A DNA stretch of 64,000 bases from contig NZ_CP123872.1 in NCBI RefSeq assembly GCF_031598375.1, positions 3,034,501 through 3,098,500 of the forward strand, written 5' to 3'. Shown in pieces: positions 43,926 through 53,567 of the stretch (position 1 is its first letter; each line of letters begins with the position of its first letter). The position numbers and the translations under genes were made by a program. The notes beneath the pieces were generated by a model. It worked only from the letters and a program-made list of their open reading frames with translations, searched no databases and was not told where the DNA came from. This stretch comes from Temperatibacter marinus (GTDB lineage: Bacteria; Pseudomonadota; Alphaproteobacteria; Sphingomonadales; Kordiimonadaceae).

Positions 43926-44912
43926 ATGCCAGAAACATCTCAAGCTAAAACCGCCTACTCTTACCCCAGTAGTCAGGAAAACTCTTTACGAAGAACAGAG
44001 CCTTCAGGCGGGCGCTATGATTATTTTGATAGTTTTGACGGGGCAAAAATCCGTTACGGCCTTTGGCCAATCCCAAATGCACAGGGAACAGTAATTCTAC
44101 TCGGGGGGCGCACAGAATTTATTGAGAAATTTTACGAGGACATGCATAATTGGCATGCACGCGGCTATTCTGTCGCAGCAATGGATTGGCGCGGACAAGG
44201 CTTATCAGAAAGGCTTTTATCACATTGGGGTGAGGATCACAGAGAACGACATTATCTCAAAAATTTTGACGACCTCATTGCTGATCTAAAATTTTTCTTC
44301 GACACCATTCTTGTTAACGAAATGCCTAAGCCCTTCATTCTCATGGGGCATAGCCAGGCTGGCCATTCAATTCTTCGTTTTATTCATGACCACGGCGCTC
44401 TTGTTGAAAAAGCCATATGCATTGCGCCCATGGTCGATATTTTCATGCCTCTTCCAGACAGAGTCACCAATTCCCTGCTCTCTATCGCTGAGTGGTTGGG
44501 CCAAGACTATCGATATGTCCCTGGCCACAAGGCTTTTAAAGATGGACGTTGGGGATGGAGAAAAAAGCTTACAAATGATGAGGAACGGTTTGAAGATGAA
44601 GATTGGTTCATTCACAATAAAGACAGAAAACTGGCCGTTGGCGGAGTCACATTCGGCTGGTTAAAAGCAGCGAAACAGTCTATTCATCGTCTAAACAGCC
44701 CAGGATTTCCTGAAAGTATCACAACTCCGACCCTTATCTTTCAAGCAGGGGATGATGAAATTGTTGATAATAAAGCACAAACAACATTTGCTAAGCGCAT
44801 GCCTCATGTTGGTTTAGTCCGCATTGAAGGGGCCAAACACGAACTTCTTAAAGAAACTGATTCTGTTCGAGAGAAAGTTTGGAAGGCCATAGATCATTTC
44901 ATTGCACCATAA
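43926..44912 (+). CDS. Alpha/beta hydrolase, lysophospholipase-like
   Basis: PldB/monoacylglycerol-lipase type hydrolase of the cytoplasm. The nucleophile elbow is GHSQAG with Ser143. The oxyanion/early motif reads LLGGRTEFIEKFYEDMHNW and MDWRGQGLSERL. The acid is likely in QAGDDEIVDN and the catalytic His in GAKHELLKE. GAGG precedes the ATG. It is not obviously tied to the Tad genes 34 bp upstream, though it may share their transcript. Confidence 0.88.
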   Translation: MPETSQAKTAYSYPSSQENSLRRTEPSGGRYDYFDSFDGAKIRYGLWPIPNAQGTVILLGGRTEFIEKFYEDMHNWHARGYSVAAMDWRGQGLSERLLSHWGEDHRERHYLKNFDDLIADLKFFFDTILVNEMPKPFILMGHSQAGHSILRFIHDHGALVEKAICIAPMVDIFMPLPDRVTNSLLSIAEWLGQDYRYVPGHKAFKDGRWGWRKKLTNDEERFEDEDWFIHNKDRKLAVGGVTFGWLKAAKQSIHRLNSPGFPESITTPTLIFQAGDDEIVDNKAQTTFAKRMPHVGLVRIEGAKHELLKETDSVREKVWKAIDHFIAP

Positions 44913-44926
44913 TGAAGTCCTTTCTT

Positions 44927-45628
44927 CTATGCGCTGAAGAGACTTCCCATCAAATCTGCCCAAAACTGTGTGGGGCCCAAAATGAAGAAGACGGCATATC
45001 TAAGAACAAGCGCTGAAATCCCTAACTTTGTTACCCAATGGATCTTTTCATCTTGCCTTCTATCATAGAGACAAACAAGGGCTAGCAAGCCAAAATGTAG
45101 CAACAGGCCCAGAGGTGGGAAATCTAATAGATTGCCTATTCTCCCTACGGCAGGGTCAAGTAAGACAATGCACGTCATCAGCATAAAATGCTTATGGACG
45201 TCAGCTTGTTTTCGAGTGAGATAAGCCATAAAAAAGAATAACGGCATTAAAGTCGCATCTAAAATGGGCAGCATGATGAAATGGTGAGCCGTGAAGGGTA
45301 TAAAGTCTGGAACGCCCCGCGCATAACTCTCGGGAATCACAAGCAGCATAGAAATGGCCATCAGCCCTACGAGCAATAAACTCAAGATGCCTATTTTTTT
45401 ATGCATCACATAGTTTTTACTCCCAATGAAGCCGGCCTGAATGACAAATAATATGTACCACAGTGTCCAACAGACTGAGTGAACGATCAGGGCTGAAGAA
45501 AATTCAAAATCCGTCGAATATTTTTCAAAGACGGTTGGGACAAATCCTATTAAAATCAATAAGATAAATAAAAATCCCATACGCACATAAAATGATGACA
45601 ATGGATGATTAGCTGTTCCCTTAGTCAT
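44927..45628 (-). CDS. Polytopic membrane protein, unknown function
   Basis: About seven hydrophobic segments in 233 residues. Conserved-looking features are HSVCWTLWYILFVIQAGFIG with a later MHKKIG, FTAHHFIMLP, HKHFMLMTCIVLLDPAVGRIG. This matches a common but unnamed family of alphaproteobacterial membrane proteins with His residues in pairs, suggestive of a haem- or quinone-linked helix bundle (inference). GGGGAGG lies just before the ATG. It converges with the hydrolase gene (14-bp gap). Confidence 0.65.
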   Translation of the reverse strand: MTKGTANHPLSSFYVRMGFLFILLILIGFVPTVFEKYSTDFEFSSALIVHSVCWTLWYILFVIQAGFIGSKNYVMHKKIGILSLLLVGLMAISMLLVIPESYARGVPDFIPFTAHHFIMLPILDATLMPLFFFMAYLTRKQADVHKHFMLMTCIVLLDPAVGRIGNLLDFPPLGLLLHFGLLALVCLYDRRQDEKIHWVTKLGISALVLRYAVFFILGPTQFWADLMGSLFSA

Positions 45629-45756
45629 CTTGACCTCCCCTTCAAAGAATACCTTGGAAGCAGACTACCACAATTTATCTAATTCATCGGATATAAATTA
45701 TTTTCTATTCAATAAAACCGATTACAAAAATTGATATTCCCTGATTGCATTTCTGA

Positions 45757-46809
<1,053 letters not shown>

Positions 46810-46830
46810 CCTGCCTTGATCTAAAGAAAA

Positions 46831-46857
46831 GAAAAGCCGCATTTAAAGCGGCTTTTC
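46831..46857. terminator. Bidirectional terminator between trxB and cysK
   Basis: Perfect 10-bp stem GAAAAGCCGC/GCGGCTTTTC with a 7-nt loop. It is T-rich beyond the stem in both directions and serves the two converging genes. Confidence 0.9.
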
Positions 46858-46869
46858 TTATGGGCAATC

Positions 46870-47916
46870 CTATTCAAGAGGCGCCTGAATAGACGTCTCA
46901 CCGGCATGGCCACGACGCAGCCAATCTGGTACGGGAATATCTTTACTATCAAGGAAATCAGGATTGAACAACCGGGACATATAGCGGGTACCACTATCAC
47001 ACAACAGCGTCACTATGGTCTTACCAGGTCCCATTTCTTTCGCTAATTTCATAGCCCCGCCAATGTTTATGCCAGAACTAGATCCTGTACATAATCCTTC
47101 CTCAGCCATCAAATCATACATAAGTGGCAAGGCTTCCTGATCTGTGACTTGGTAAGGATGATCAATCACAGCGCCTTCAAGATTGCCTGTAATGCGGCTC
47201 TGGCCAATCCCCTCGGAAATGGAATTTCCAGCCCCTTTCAATTCACCATTTTTATAATAGTTATAAAGATTTGCTCCCATGGGGTCCGCCAAACCTATTT
47301 GAATAGAGGGATCATATGCTTTCAAGCCCATGGACATGCCTGCGATTGTTCCCCCAGTCCCAGCTGCACAAATAAAACCATCTATTTTTCCGTCCAACTG
47401 ATTAATAATTTCTGGAGCTGTTGTATGGATATGGGCGTTCCTATTTGCCACATTATCGAATTGATCAGCAAAAATTGCACCGCCGCTACGTTCCTTATCT
47501 AGTTTGGCTGCAAGGCGACGCGCCACATGTTGAAAATTATTTGGATTTGAATAAGGCGCCGCAGGAACCTCTACCAATTCAGCCCCGAAAAAACGGAGTG
47601 TGTCTTTCTTTTCTTGTGTTTGAGTTTCAGGAATGACAATCACGGTTTGATACCCTAATGCTTTGGCAACTACCGTGAGGCCAATTCCAGTATTTCCCGC
47701 TGTGCCCTCAACAATGGTCCCGCCAGGCTTGAGCAATCCTTTCGCTTCAGCATCCCGAACGATCGAGAGTGCTGCCCTATCCTTCACTGAACCTCCTGGA
47801 TTCATAAATTCAGCTTTGCCATAAATGGTGCAACCCGTCAGTTCTGAAGCCTTCTTCAGCTTGATCAAGGGCGTCTTGCCAATGGCGTCTATTGTTCCAG
47901 AGTAAACTGCAGACAT
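46870..47916 (-). CDS. cysK: Cysteine synthase A
   Basis: PLP enzyme making cysteine from O-acetylserine and sulfide. PLP Lys45 is in NPGGSVKDRAAL. The Asn loop is EGTAGNTGIGL, the phosphate-binding loop CAAGTGGTIAGM, and the C-terminal site CTGSSSGINIGGA with a later CDSGTRYMSRLFN. At 348 residues it carries a 30-residue tail beyond the minimal enzyme, seen in the longer CysK group. AAGGA is 6 nt before the ATG at 47916; an in-frame start at 47931 is weaker. Confidence 0.88.
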   Translation of the reverse strand: MSAVYSGTIDAIGKTPLIKLKKASELTGCTIYGKAEFMNPGGSVKDRAALSIVRDAEAKGLLKPGGTIVEGTAGNTGIGLTVVAKALGYQTVIVIPETQTQEKKDTLRFFGAELVEVPAAPYSNPNNFQHVARRLAAKLDKERSGGAIFADQFDNVANRNAHIHTTAPEIINQLDGKIDGFICAAGTGGTIAGMSMGLKAYDPSIQIGLADPMGANLYNYYKNGELKGAGNSISEGIGQSRITGNLEGAVIDHPYQVTDQEALPLMYDLMAEEGLCTGSSSGINIGGAMKLAKEMGPGKTIVTLLCDSGTRYMSRLFNPDFLDSKDIPVPDWLRRGHAGETSIQAPLE

Positions 47917-48027
47917 AGGTTTTCCTTTCAAACTTTGTCAGGAGATAATAAACTCACAAACAAACTTCAAGAGAAAAAATATTATTTCACGAACAAGAAA
48001 ATGTGATCAAAGTAGAATAATATTCTA

Positions 48028-48765
48028 TTAATTGTCTTTTTTCTTCTTTTTGAACAGACCCAAAACATTCTTAGCCTTATCCTTTAAGCCTTTCACATCA
48101 TCGGGTAATTTATCCTCCAAAGACTTTACTTTAGATTTTAATCCTAACTTCACTGCAGCCTTGGCAATTTGAGGCTCTAGAGCATCTAAAGCGTGACGGA
48201 TCATTTCTTTAGGCGGGATGCCATTTTGATCAACCCCTACATTCTTCAATTCAATATCAGCCAGTTTTAGTTCGTGCTTTTTGCCATCTTCATACTGGAA
48301 AGAGGCTTTGATATTACGCAATAATATTGACTTGGCCGAAAGTTTCAAATCAACAGACTCTGAATTCTCCTCAGATGTGCTGAGCTTTTCTTGCAAAGCT
48401 TGAAGGTTTGTTTTCCGGTCTTTCATCACAGCATTGAGGTTTAAGCCGTTTAGATCAATTACATCGATTTCCACATGTTGACTGATCAGACTTGCAGGCT
48501 TTACAGCAAGAGTGAAGTCATCAAATTTGACCAACTGACCATCCCCATATCCCTGAGGCTGATCTATTGAAAACCCACCAAGCTGTACTTTGCCGACAAA
48601 AGGAGACAATTTAACATCCCTCAGAGCGACTTTTGTTCCTAAAATCTCAGTCCCTTCAGAAGAGACACCACTCGCAATCATCTCTTCCCCTTTAAAAGCG
48701 AAAACTGCAACGCCAACAAATAGTACAACAATCAACAGACCAATAAATATCAGTATTTTTTTCAT
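48028..48765 (-). CDS. Small AsmA-like membrane-anchored protein
   Basis: It starts MKKILIFIGLLIVVLFVGVAVFA, a membrane anchor, followed by the AsmA-type repeat pattern LGTKVALRDVKLSPFVGKVQ, LGGFSIDQPQGYGDGQLVKF and IDVIDLNGLNLNAVMKDRKT. The C-terminus is a charged coiled region ending in a Lys run. The AsmA-like family is associated with envelope lipid transport or outer membrane maintenance; the function here is not known. The ATG at 48765 is chosen because the anchor begins there; an upstream start at 48804 adds 13 residues. Confidence 0.7.
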   Translation of the reverse strand: MKKILIFIGLLIVVLFVGVAVFAFKGEEMIASGVSSEGTEILGTKVALRDVKLSPFVGKVQLGGFSIDQPQGYGDGQLVKFDDFTLAVKPASLISQHVEIDVIDLNGLNLNAVMKDRKTNLQALQEKLSTSEENSESVDLKLSAKSILLRNIKASFQYEDGKKHELKLADIELKNVGVDQNGIPPKEMIRHALDALEPQIAKAAVKLGLKSKVKSLEDKLPDDVKGLKDKAKNVLGLFKKKKKDN

Positions 48766-48956
48766 AACCCTACTCTTCTCTCCAAGAAATACGCGACCTA
48801 ACACCGCAGTCTATCACTCTATAATAGAGACAGCAAATGGACATTAGTTGATTAGTTTGACTCTATTCTTAAAAAATATTAAATTATTTTCTAGACTACT
48901 GAGTATATTAATTACGTTTCGAGTTGTTCATTTCCATCTAAGCAAAAGGACTTGCA

Positions 48957-50348
48957 ATGACACTTGCCAAGACGTCACAAAACCAGTCTCCCAATTTAGC
49001 GTCCTTAAAAGAAGGGCCTTTAAAAGAAGTACCTTTAAAAGAAGTACCGGGCGAAAACGGCTGGCCGATCATTGGTAATACGTTTAAAGTTTTAAAAAAT
49101 CCTGTGGAATATGGGCAGAAAATGCGCGCTAAATACGGCGATATGTATTATTCAAATACTTTCTTTAAAAAAGTTGTGAATGTGCGCAGTCCTGAGGCTT
49201 ACCAACAGATTTTAATGGACCGCAATAAGGACTTCTCTTCCGAGCGGGGCTGGAATCATTGGATCGGAAAGGTTTTCCCTCGAGGCCTCATGCTCTTAGA
49301 TTTTGATGAACATAAAGCACATAGGCATATTATGGCTCCTGCTTTTAAAACTCAGCCAATGAAACATTACTGCGATGTGATGAACCAAGAAATTCCTTTA
49401 CGTATCAAAGAATGGGCTGATAAAGAAAAAATAGAATTTTACCCCTCTATTAAACAGCTGTCGCTAGATCTTGCTACAAAAGTCTTTTTTGGTGATATCG
49501 ATGACTCTCTCGCTAAAAAGATAAACACATCTCTTACGGATATGGTCCTGGCTTCGGTCGCTCCTATAAGAGTTGCGCTCCCGTTTACACAAATGTCAAA
49601 AGGCATTAAGGGGAGAAAATTTGTCTCAAATTACATTCAGAGTGAAATTCCTAATCGCCGTGCTGGGGACGGTGATGATATCTTTTCTCACATGTGTCGG
49701 GCTCAAGACGATGAAGGCAATAGTTTTTCTGATCAAGAAATTATCGATCATATGAATTTCTTATGGATGGCTGCCCATGACACAATAACCAGTTCAACAA
49801 CAACCCTTGTTCATGAACTGGCTCGGCACCCTGAATGGCAAGATAAATTAAGACAAGAAATTGCTGACCTCGGCCAAAATGAACCAGGGGTAAGCTATGA
49901 CCGCATGCATGACCTGCCCTTAACAGAATGCGCCTTCAAAGAGGCTCTTAGAATCCACCCCCCAGTCCCCAGTATAGCTAGAGAAACTGTAAGAGATGTT
50001 GAAATAGACGGCTTTCACATACCCCAAGGCACTCATATTGGTCTAATGCCTGCAGCGACGCATATGGATGAAGACATTTGGCCAGAACCCGAGAAGTTTG
50101 ATCCCTTACGTTTCACAGAGTCAGGCGGCGTCAAACAACGGCATAAATATGCTTGGATCCCCTTTTCAGGAGGTGCACACATGTGCATTGGCCTTCACTT
50201 CGCCTATATGCAGTCAAAACTAATAATGGCGCACCTCTTGCCCAACTACGAATTAAAAGTCCCGGAGGGGTATCAAGCAGAGTTCCAGATGCTTCCCCTT
50301 ACAAAACCGAAAGATGGCTTGCCAATCACTTTGAAAAAATTAAGCTGA
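48957..50348 (+). CDS. Cytochrome P450
   Basis: Haem-thiolate monooxygenase. It shows the I-helix oxygen site WMAAHDTITSSTTT, the ExxR pair in FKEALRIHPPVPS, the FDPLRF meander, and haem loop FSGGAHMCIGLHFA with Cys410. The sequence looks closer to the CYP51/CYP120-like group than to CYP153 (inference). Residues about 16-30 are three tandem LKE(G/V)P repeats coming from a 15-bp DNA repeat, before the conserved PGENGWPIIGNT. AAGGA is 6 nt before the ATG. A GMC oxidoreductase follows on the same strand. Confidence 0.93.
   Translation: MTLAKTSQNQSPNLASLKEGPLKEVPLKEVPGENGWPIIGNTFKVLKNPVEYGQKMRAKYGDMYYSNTFFKKVVNVRSPEAYQQILMDRNKDFSSERGWNHWIGKVFPRGLMLLDFDEHKAHRHIMAPAFKTQPMKHYCDVMNQEIPLRIKEWADKEKIEFYPSIKQLSLDLATKVFFGDIDDSLAKKINTSLTDMVLASVAPIRVALPFTQMSKGIKGRKFVSNYIQSEIPNRRAGDGDDIFSHMCRAQDDEGNSFSDQEIIDHMNFLWMAAHDTITSSTTTLVHELARHPEWQDKLRQEIADLGQNEPGVSYDRMHDLPLTECAFKEALRIHPPVPSIARETVRDVEIDGFHIPQGTHIGLMPAATHMDEDIWPEPEKFDPLRFTESGGVKQRHKYAWIPFSGGAHMCIGLHFAYMQSKLIMAHLLPNYELKVPEGYQAEFQMLPLTKPKDGLPITLKKLS
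49003..49047 (+). repeat. 15-bp tandem triplication in the P450 N-terminus
   Basis: Three consecutive 15-bp units; the second and third (49018-49032, 49033-49047) are identical (CTTTAAAAGAAGTAC), the first differs at four positions. It encodes LKEGP-LKEVP-LKEVP and keeps frame. Confidence 0.85.
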
Positions 50349-50399
50349 GCGAAATATTTATTATCTAGGATAAGCCTTTGTATAGGCCCATGAGGATTT

Positions 50400-52007
50400 A
50401 TGAAAACAGAATTTGATTTTATTGTAGTTGGCGCAGGCTCTGCTGGCTGCGTTTTAGCCAATCGCCTAAGTGCAAATGGTCAGTATGAAGTCTTGCTTAT
50501 AGAGGCTGGCAAGGCTGACAAAAGCCTCGCGATCCATGTTCCAGCCATGCTCGGGGAAGAAATCTCTTCTACAAGAAATAACTGGTTTTATTGGACAGAA
50601 CCGCAAAAACATCTGAATAACAGGAAACTATTTTGGCCACGCGGCAAAGTTCTTGGCGGTTCTTCCTCTTTGAATGGAATGGTTTACATTCGCGGCCATG
50701 CACGAGATTATGATGAATGGGCCCAATTGGGTTGTAAAGGCTGGTCTTTCTCCGATGTGCTCCCTTATTTTAAGAAGAGTGAATCATTTGAAGAAGGCGC
50801 TGATAGCTATCACGGCGGTGATGGCCCCCTCAATGTTGGGCCTCGTACCAGTGACAACCCCCTAAATGATGCTTTTCTGGCTAGTGGCCTAGAAGCAGGA
50901 TTTAAAGAAAGCGCTGATTTTAATGGCGCTGACCAAGAAGGTTTTGCACCCTTTCAACAGACGATTAAAGAAGGCCGACGCTGGTCGACTGCCGCAGCTT
51001 TTCTCAAGCCTGTTATGGACCGTGCGAACTTAACAGTTCTTACAGGAGCTCTTACTCGGCGCGTCGTGATTGAAAAAGGAAAAGCCGTTGGCGTCGAAGT
51101 TGATCATAAAAAGAAAACTCTACTTTTCACAGCTCGACGGGAGACGGTCTTATGTGGGGGTGCAATAAACTCGCCTCAGCTCTTGATGTTGTCGGGCATT
51201 GGCGATGAAAAAGATCTTAGAGGTCACGGCATAGCTGTGAATAAACACCTTCCTGCCGTCGGCAAAAACATGCAGGATCATCTCGATACAACAGTCACAG
51301 CTTACTGTAAGCAACCCATCACAATGAAACGCTATAAAAACCCCTATCATGCACTGACAGGCTTATGGAAATGGTTCAGAAAAAAACCTGGGTTTATGTC
51401 TGACATTATTGTCCCAACGGGTGCATTTTTAAAGTCAGATGCGGCACTAGAGCGTCCTGATATCCAATTCCATATGATCATGGCCATTGCTGATGAGCCG
51501 CATGGCTTTGCCTATCCCAAGCACCATGGCTTTGGCATTCATAGCTGCGTCTTGAGACCAAGAAGCACAGGCACTATTAGCCTGAAATCTAGTGATCCTC
51601 ACGATCATGCTCTCATTGATCCAAATTATTTAGCAGACCCATATGACCTTGAAATTGCAAGAGCAGGAGCCCGAATGTCAGCAAAAGTACTTACTCAACC
51701 TGCTTTTTCCCCATTCTTTGAGCGATTTGAAGAGCATTGGGAGGGCATCTTGGATATGTCTGATGATATGCTCAATGACGTTATCCGCGCGAAATCTGAA
51801 ACGATCTATCACCCGACAAGCACCTGCACGATGGGGGCAGCTGATCACCCTATGAGTGTTGTTGATCCAAGCCTCAAAGTGATCGGCATTGAAAACCTAA
51901 GGGTAGCTGATGCCTCCGTGATGCCTAGATTGATCGGCGGCAATACAAATGCACCAACCATAATGATTGGTGAAAAATGTGCTGATATGATGCTTGATGG
52001 TACGTGA
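50400..52007 (+). CDS. GMC-family FAD oxidoreductase (alcohol/choline dehydrogenase-like)
   Basis: FAD-dependent alcohol dehydrogenase-type enzyme. Landmarks are FDFIVVGAGSAGCVLANRLS, WPRGKVLGGSSSLNGMVYIR, LCGGAINSPQLLMLSGIG, and the C-terminal YHPTSTCTMG with the catalytic His region and GGNTNAPTIMIGEKCADM. 535 residues, the usual size. It follows the P450 by 51 bp and could oxidise its alcohol product (inference). Confidence 0.93.
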   Translation: MKTEFDFIVVGAGSAGCVLANRLSANGQYEVLLIEAGKADKSLAIHVPAMLGEEISSTRNNWFYWTEPQKHLNNRKLFWPRGKVLGGSSSLNGMVYIRGHARDYDEWAQLGCKGWSFSDVLPYFKKSESFEEGADSYHGGDGPLNVGPRTSDNPLNDAFLASGLEAGFKESADFNGADQEGFAPFQQTIKEGRRWSTAAAFLKPVMDRANLTVLTGALTRRVVIEKGKAVGVEVDHKKKTLLFTARRETVLCGGAINSPQLLMLSGIGDEKDLRGHGIAVNKHLPAVGKNMQDHLDTTVTAYCKQPITMKRYKNPYHALTGLWKWFRKKPGFMSDIIVPTGAFLKSDAALERPDIQFHMIMAIADEPHGFAYPKHHGFGIHSCVLRPRSTGTISLKSSDPHDHALIDPNYLADPYDLEIARAGARMSAKVLTQPAFSPFFERFEEHWEGILDMSDDMLNDVIRAKSETIYHPTSTCTMGAADHPMSVVDPSLKVIGIENLRVADASVMPRLIGGNTNAPTIMIGEKCADMMLDGT

Positions 52008-52010
52008 TAA

Positions 52011-52769
52011 TTACCTTTGAGTTTGCCACTCTTTTTTCGCCTCTAAGATTGGTAAGAGTACTCGGAGGAAGTGATCCTGCTGTATGGGCTTTTCCAAAAG
52101 AGTGTCCATCCCAATTCTCTGGCATTTCTGTGAAATATTTTTGTCTATCGATGCCGTAAATCCTATGATGGGGATGTTGCAAAGCGGCGCTTGTCCAGAT
52201 CGAATTTCTTGTGTGGCCTCGAATCCAGACATGGTGGGCATTTTAAGGTCCATCAAAATTAGATCGAAATCACAATCCTCATCTGTCATTTTTTTTAAGA
52301 CTTCAACACCATCAGCGACAGTCGTTAAGCTGTGCCCCATTGCTGTAAAAAAGGCCTCATAATAACGGCGATTCTCTCTATTATCATCCGCCAATAATAT
52401 GTTAAATCTCTGCTGAAAACTCTCCGTTTTCTCTTGAATTTCTTCAAAGCCAAAGGGCATAGTAAAATGAAATTCTTGCCTCTTGTCACGGCCTTCACTC
52501 TGGCAACCACTGAAGGATAAGACCGCCCCGTCTTCCTCGTAGACCAACTCAATAGAGAGTGCGAAGGATGCTTTTGAGTGAAAGGGGGCCACCGCAAAGA
52601 GTTTCTCATGAAAGAGACTGTGTAGCTGTGCACAATCAATCAACAAGGTAGAAGGGATATCTGAGGCAAAGGAGAACGCAACATCGCACCCCTGCAAACA
52701 GTCTATGATGGAGGGGTGAGCAAATATAGTCTGCACGGCATTTTCTATGGTGGTTGACTTAATCCTCAT
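52011..52769 (-). CDS. Response-regulator receiver protein with decayed kinase-like N-terminus
   Basis: The C-terminal half is a good CheY-like receiver: NILLADDNRENRRYYEAFF, phosphoacceptor Asp174 (Asp180 from the longer start) in DLILMDLKMPTMSGFEAT, and LEKPIQQDHFLRVLL. The N-terminal about 110 residues look like a degraded histidine-kinase ATPase domain (DIPSTLLIDCAQLHSLF..., ending EFHFTMPFG as in kinases) but without N, G1 or G2 boxes. It may be the end of a former hybrid kinase. Start: ATG at 52769 (purine-rich leader) or 52787. It converges on the GMC gene with a 3-bp gap. Confidence 0.75.
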   Translation of the reverse strand: MRIKSTTIENAVQTIFAHPSIIDCLQGCDVAFSFASDIPSTLLIDCAQLHSLFHEKLFAVAPFHSKASFALSIELVYEEDGAVLSFSGCQSEGRDKRQEFHFTMPFGFEEIQEKTESFQQRFNILLADDNRENRRYYEAFFTAMGHSLTTVADGVEVLKKMTDEDCDFDLILMDLKMPTMSGFEATQEIRSGQAPLCNIPIIGFTASIDKNISQKCQRIGMDTLLEKPIQQDHFLRVLLPILEAKKEWQTQR

Positions 52770-52845
52770 ATCCCTGAATTCCTTCATACTGGCGTTCTTT
52801 CAAATGAGAGAAATATCCTTAGACCAGATCTTCCGAAGAGCATAC

Positions 52846-52874
52846 AAAAAAAGCAAAGACGATTACGCCTTTGC
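52846..52874 (-). terminator. Terminator of the glycine-zipper lipoprotein gene
   Basis: On the minus strand, stem GCAAAG(G)CG with CG(T)CTTTGC, one mismatch and a 4-nt loop, followed by seven Ts. It lies 67 bp past the stop codon. Confidence 0.8.
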
Positions 52875-52941
52875 CAGATGCTTTTTTTCCAGATGCCTTT
52901 GCATTATGCCTTTTCACGGCACTTTAGCTTTTAAAAAATTT

Positions 52942-53442
52942 CTATTTGTCGACGATCTCCCAACTTCCGTCAACTTGTCGGCAAGCTTGACCATAGGCCT
53001 TCTCTTCCTTGCCTCCAATTGTTACAACCTGAGTATACTCTCTACAGTACCGACCTGTTTGCTCGTCTTTAATCGCCGGCTCAGGAATATAATATCCCCG
53101 ATGTCCAGAATCTGGATTATACCAGTCAGTCTGTACACCGCCACTTGTTTTCTCAAGTGAAAAGTGACGTGCTTTTCCTGCCAGCAACCGATCGCGCTGG
53201 TCTAATTTTTTCCCGACACTATTGCCAATCATTGCACCTGCCATATAGCCAATCACCATGCCTGCGCCGCGATCCCGACCGCCATCAATTTCAGAACCGA
53301 GCCATGCCCCAAGACCAGCCCCTATGAGTGTCCCAATACCTTCATTTACACCGTCGCCCTGACATGCTGTCAGGCCAAAGGCCATAGTTACAACTAAAGT
53401 CATTTTTTTGAGAGATTTTGTTTCCATTTTAAGAGCTGCCAT
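52942..53442 (-). CDS. Glycine-zipper 2TM surface lipoprotein
   Basis: 17-kDa-antigen-like outer membrane lipoprotein. The signal peptide ends with LTAC (lipobox Cys27). The glycine-zipper region GIGTLIGAGLGAWLGSEIDGG and GAGMVIGYMAGAMIGNSVG follows, then a conserved C-terminal half with CREYTQVVTIGGKEEKAYG and CRQVDGSWEIV. AAGGA is 7 nt from the first ATG. Its precise envelope role is unknown. Confidence 0.88.
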   Translation of the reverse strand: MAALKMETKSLKKMTLVVTMAFGLTACQGDGVNEGIGTLIGAGLGAWLGSEIDGGRDRGAGMVIGYMAGAMIGNSVGKKLDQRDRLLAGKARHFSLEKTSGGVQTDWYNPDSGHRGYYIPEPAIKDEQTGRYCREYTQVVTIGGKEEKAYGQACRQVDGSWEIVDK

Positions 53443-53528
53443 TCTTCTATCCTTTCAAGGTGCCGATGAACACACTACCGCCTATAGCCTGAATACTATC
53501 TGAATGAAGAATGGCATTAGTGCGGCAG

Positions 53529-53567
53529 AAAAAAGACAAGTAAAGATTTCTGAAAATCAACTTACTT
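53529..53567 (-). terminator. Possible terminator of the two-component operon
   Basis: AAGTAA/TTACTT outer stem with an imperfect inner part, overlapping the kinase stop codon, followed on the minus strand by six Ts. Confidence 0.45.
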
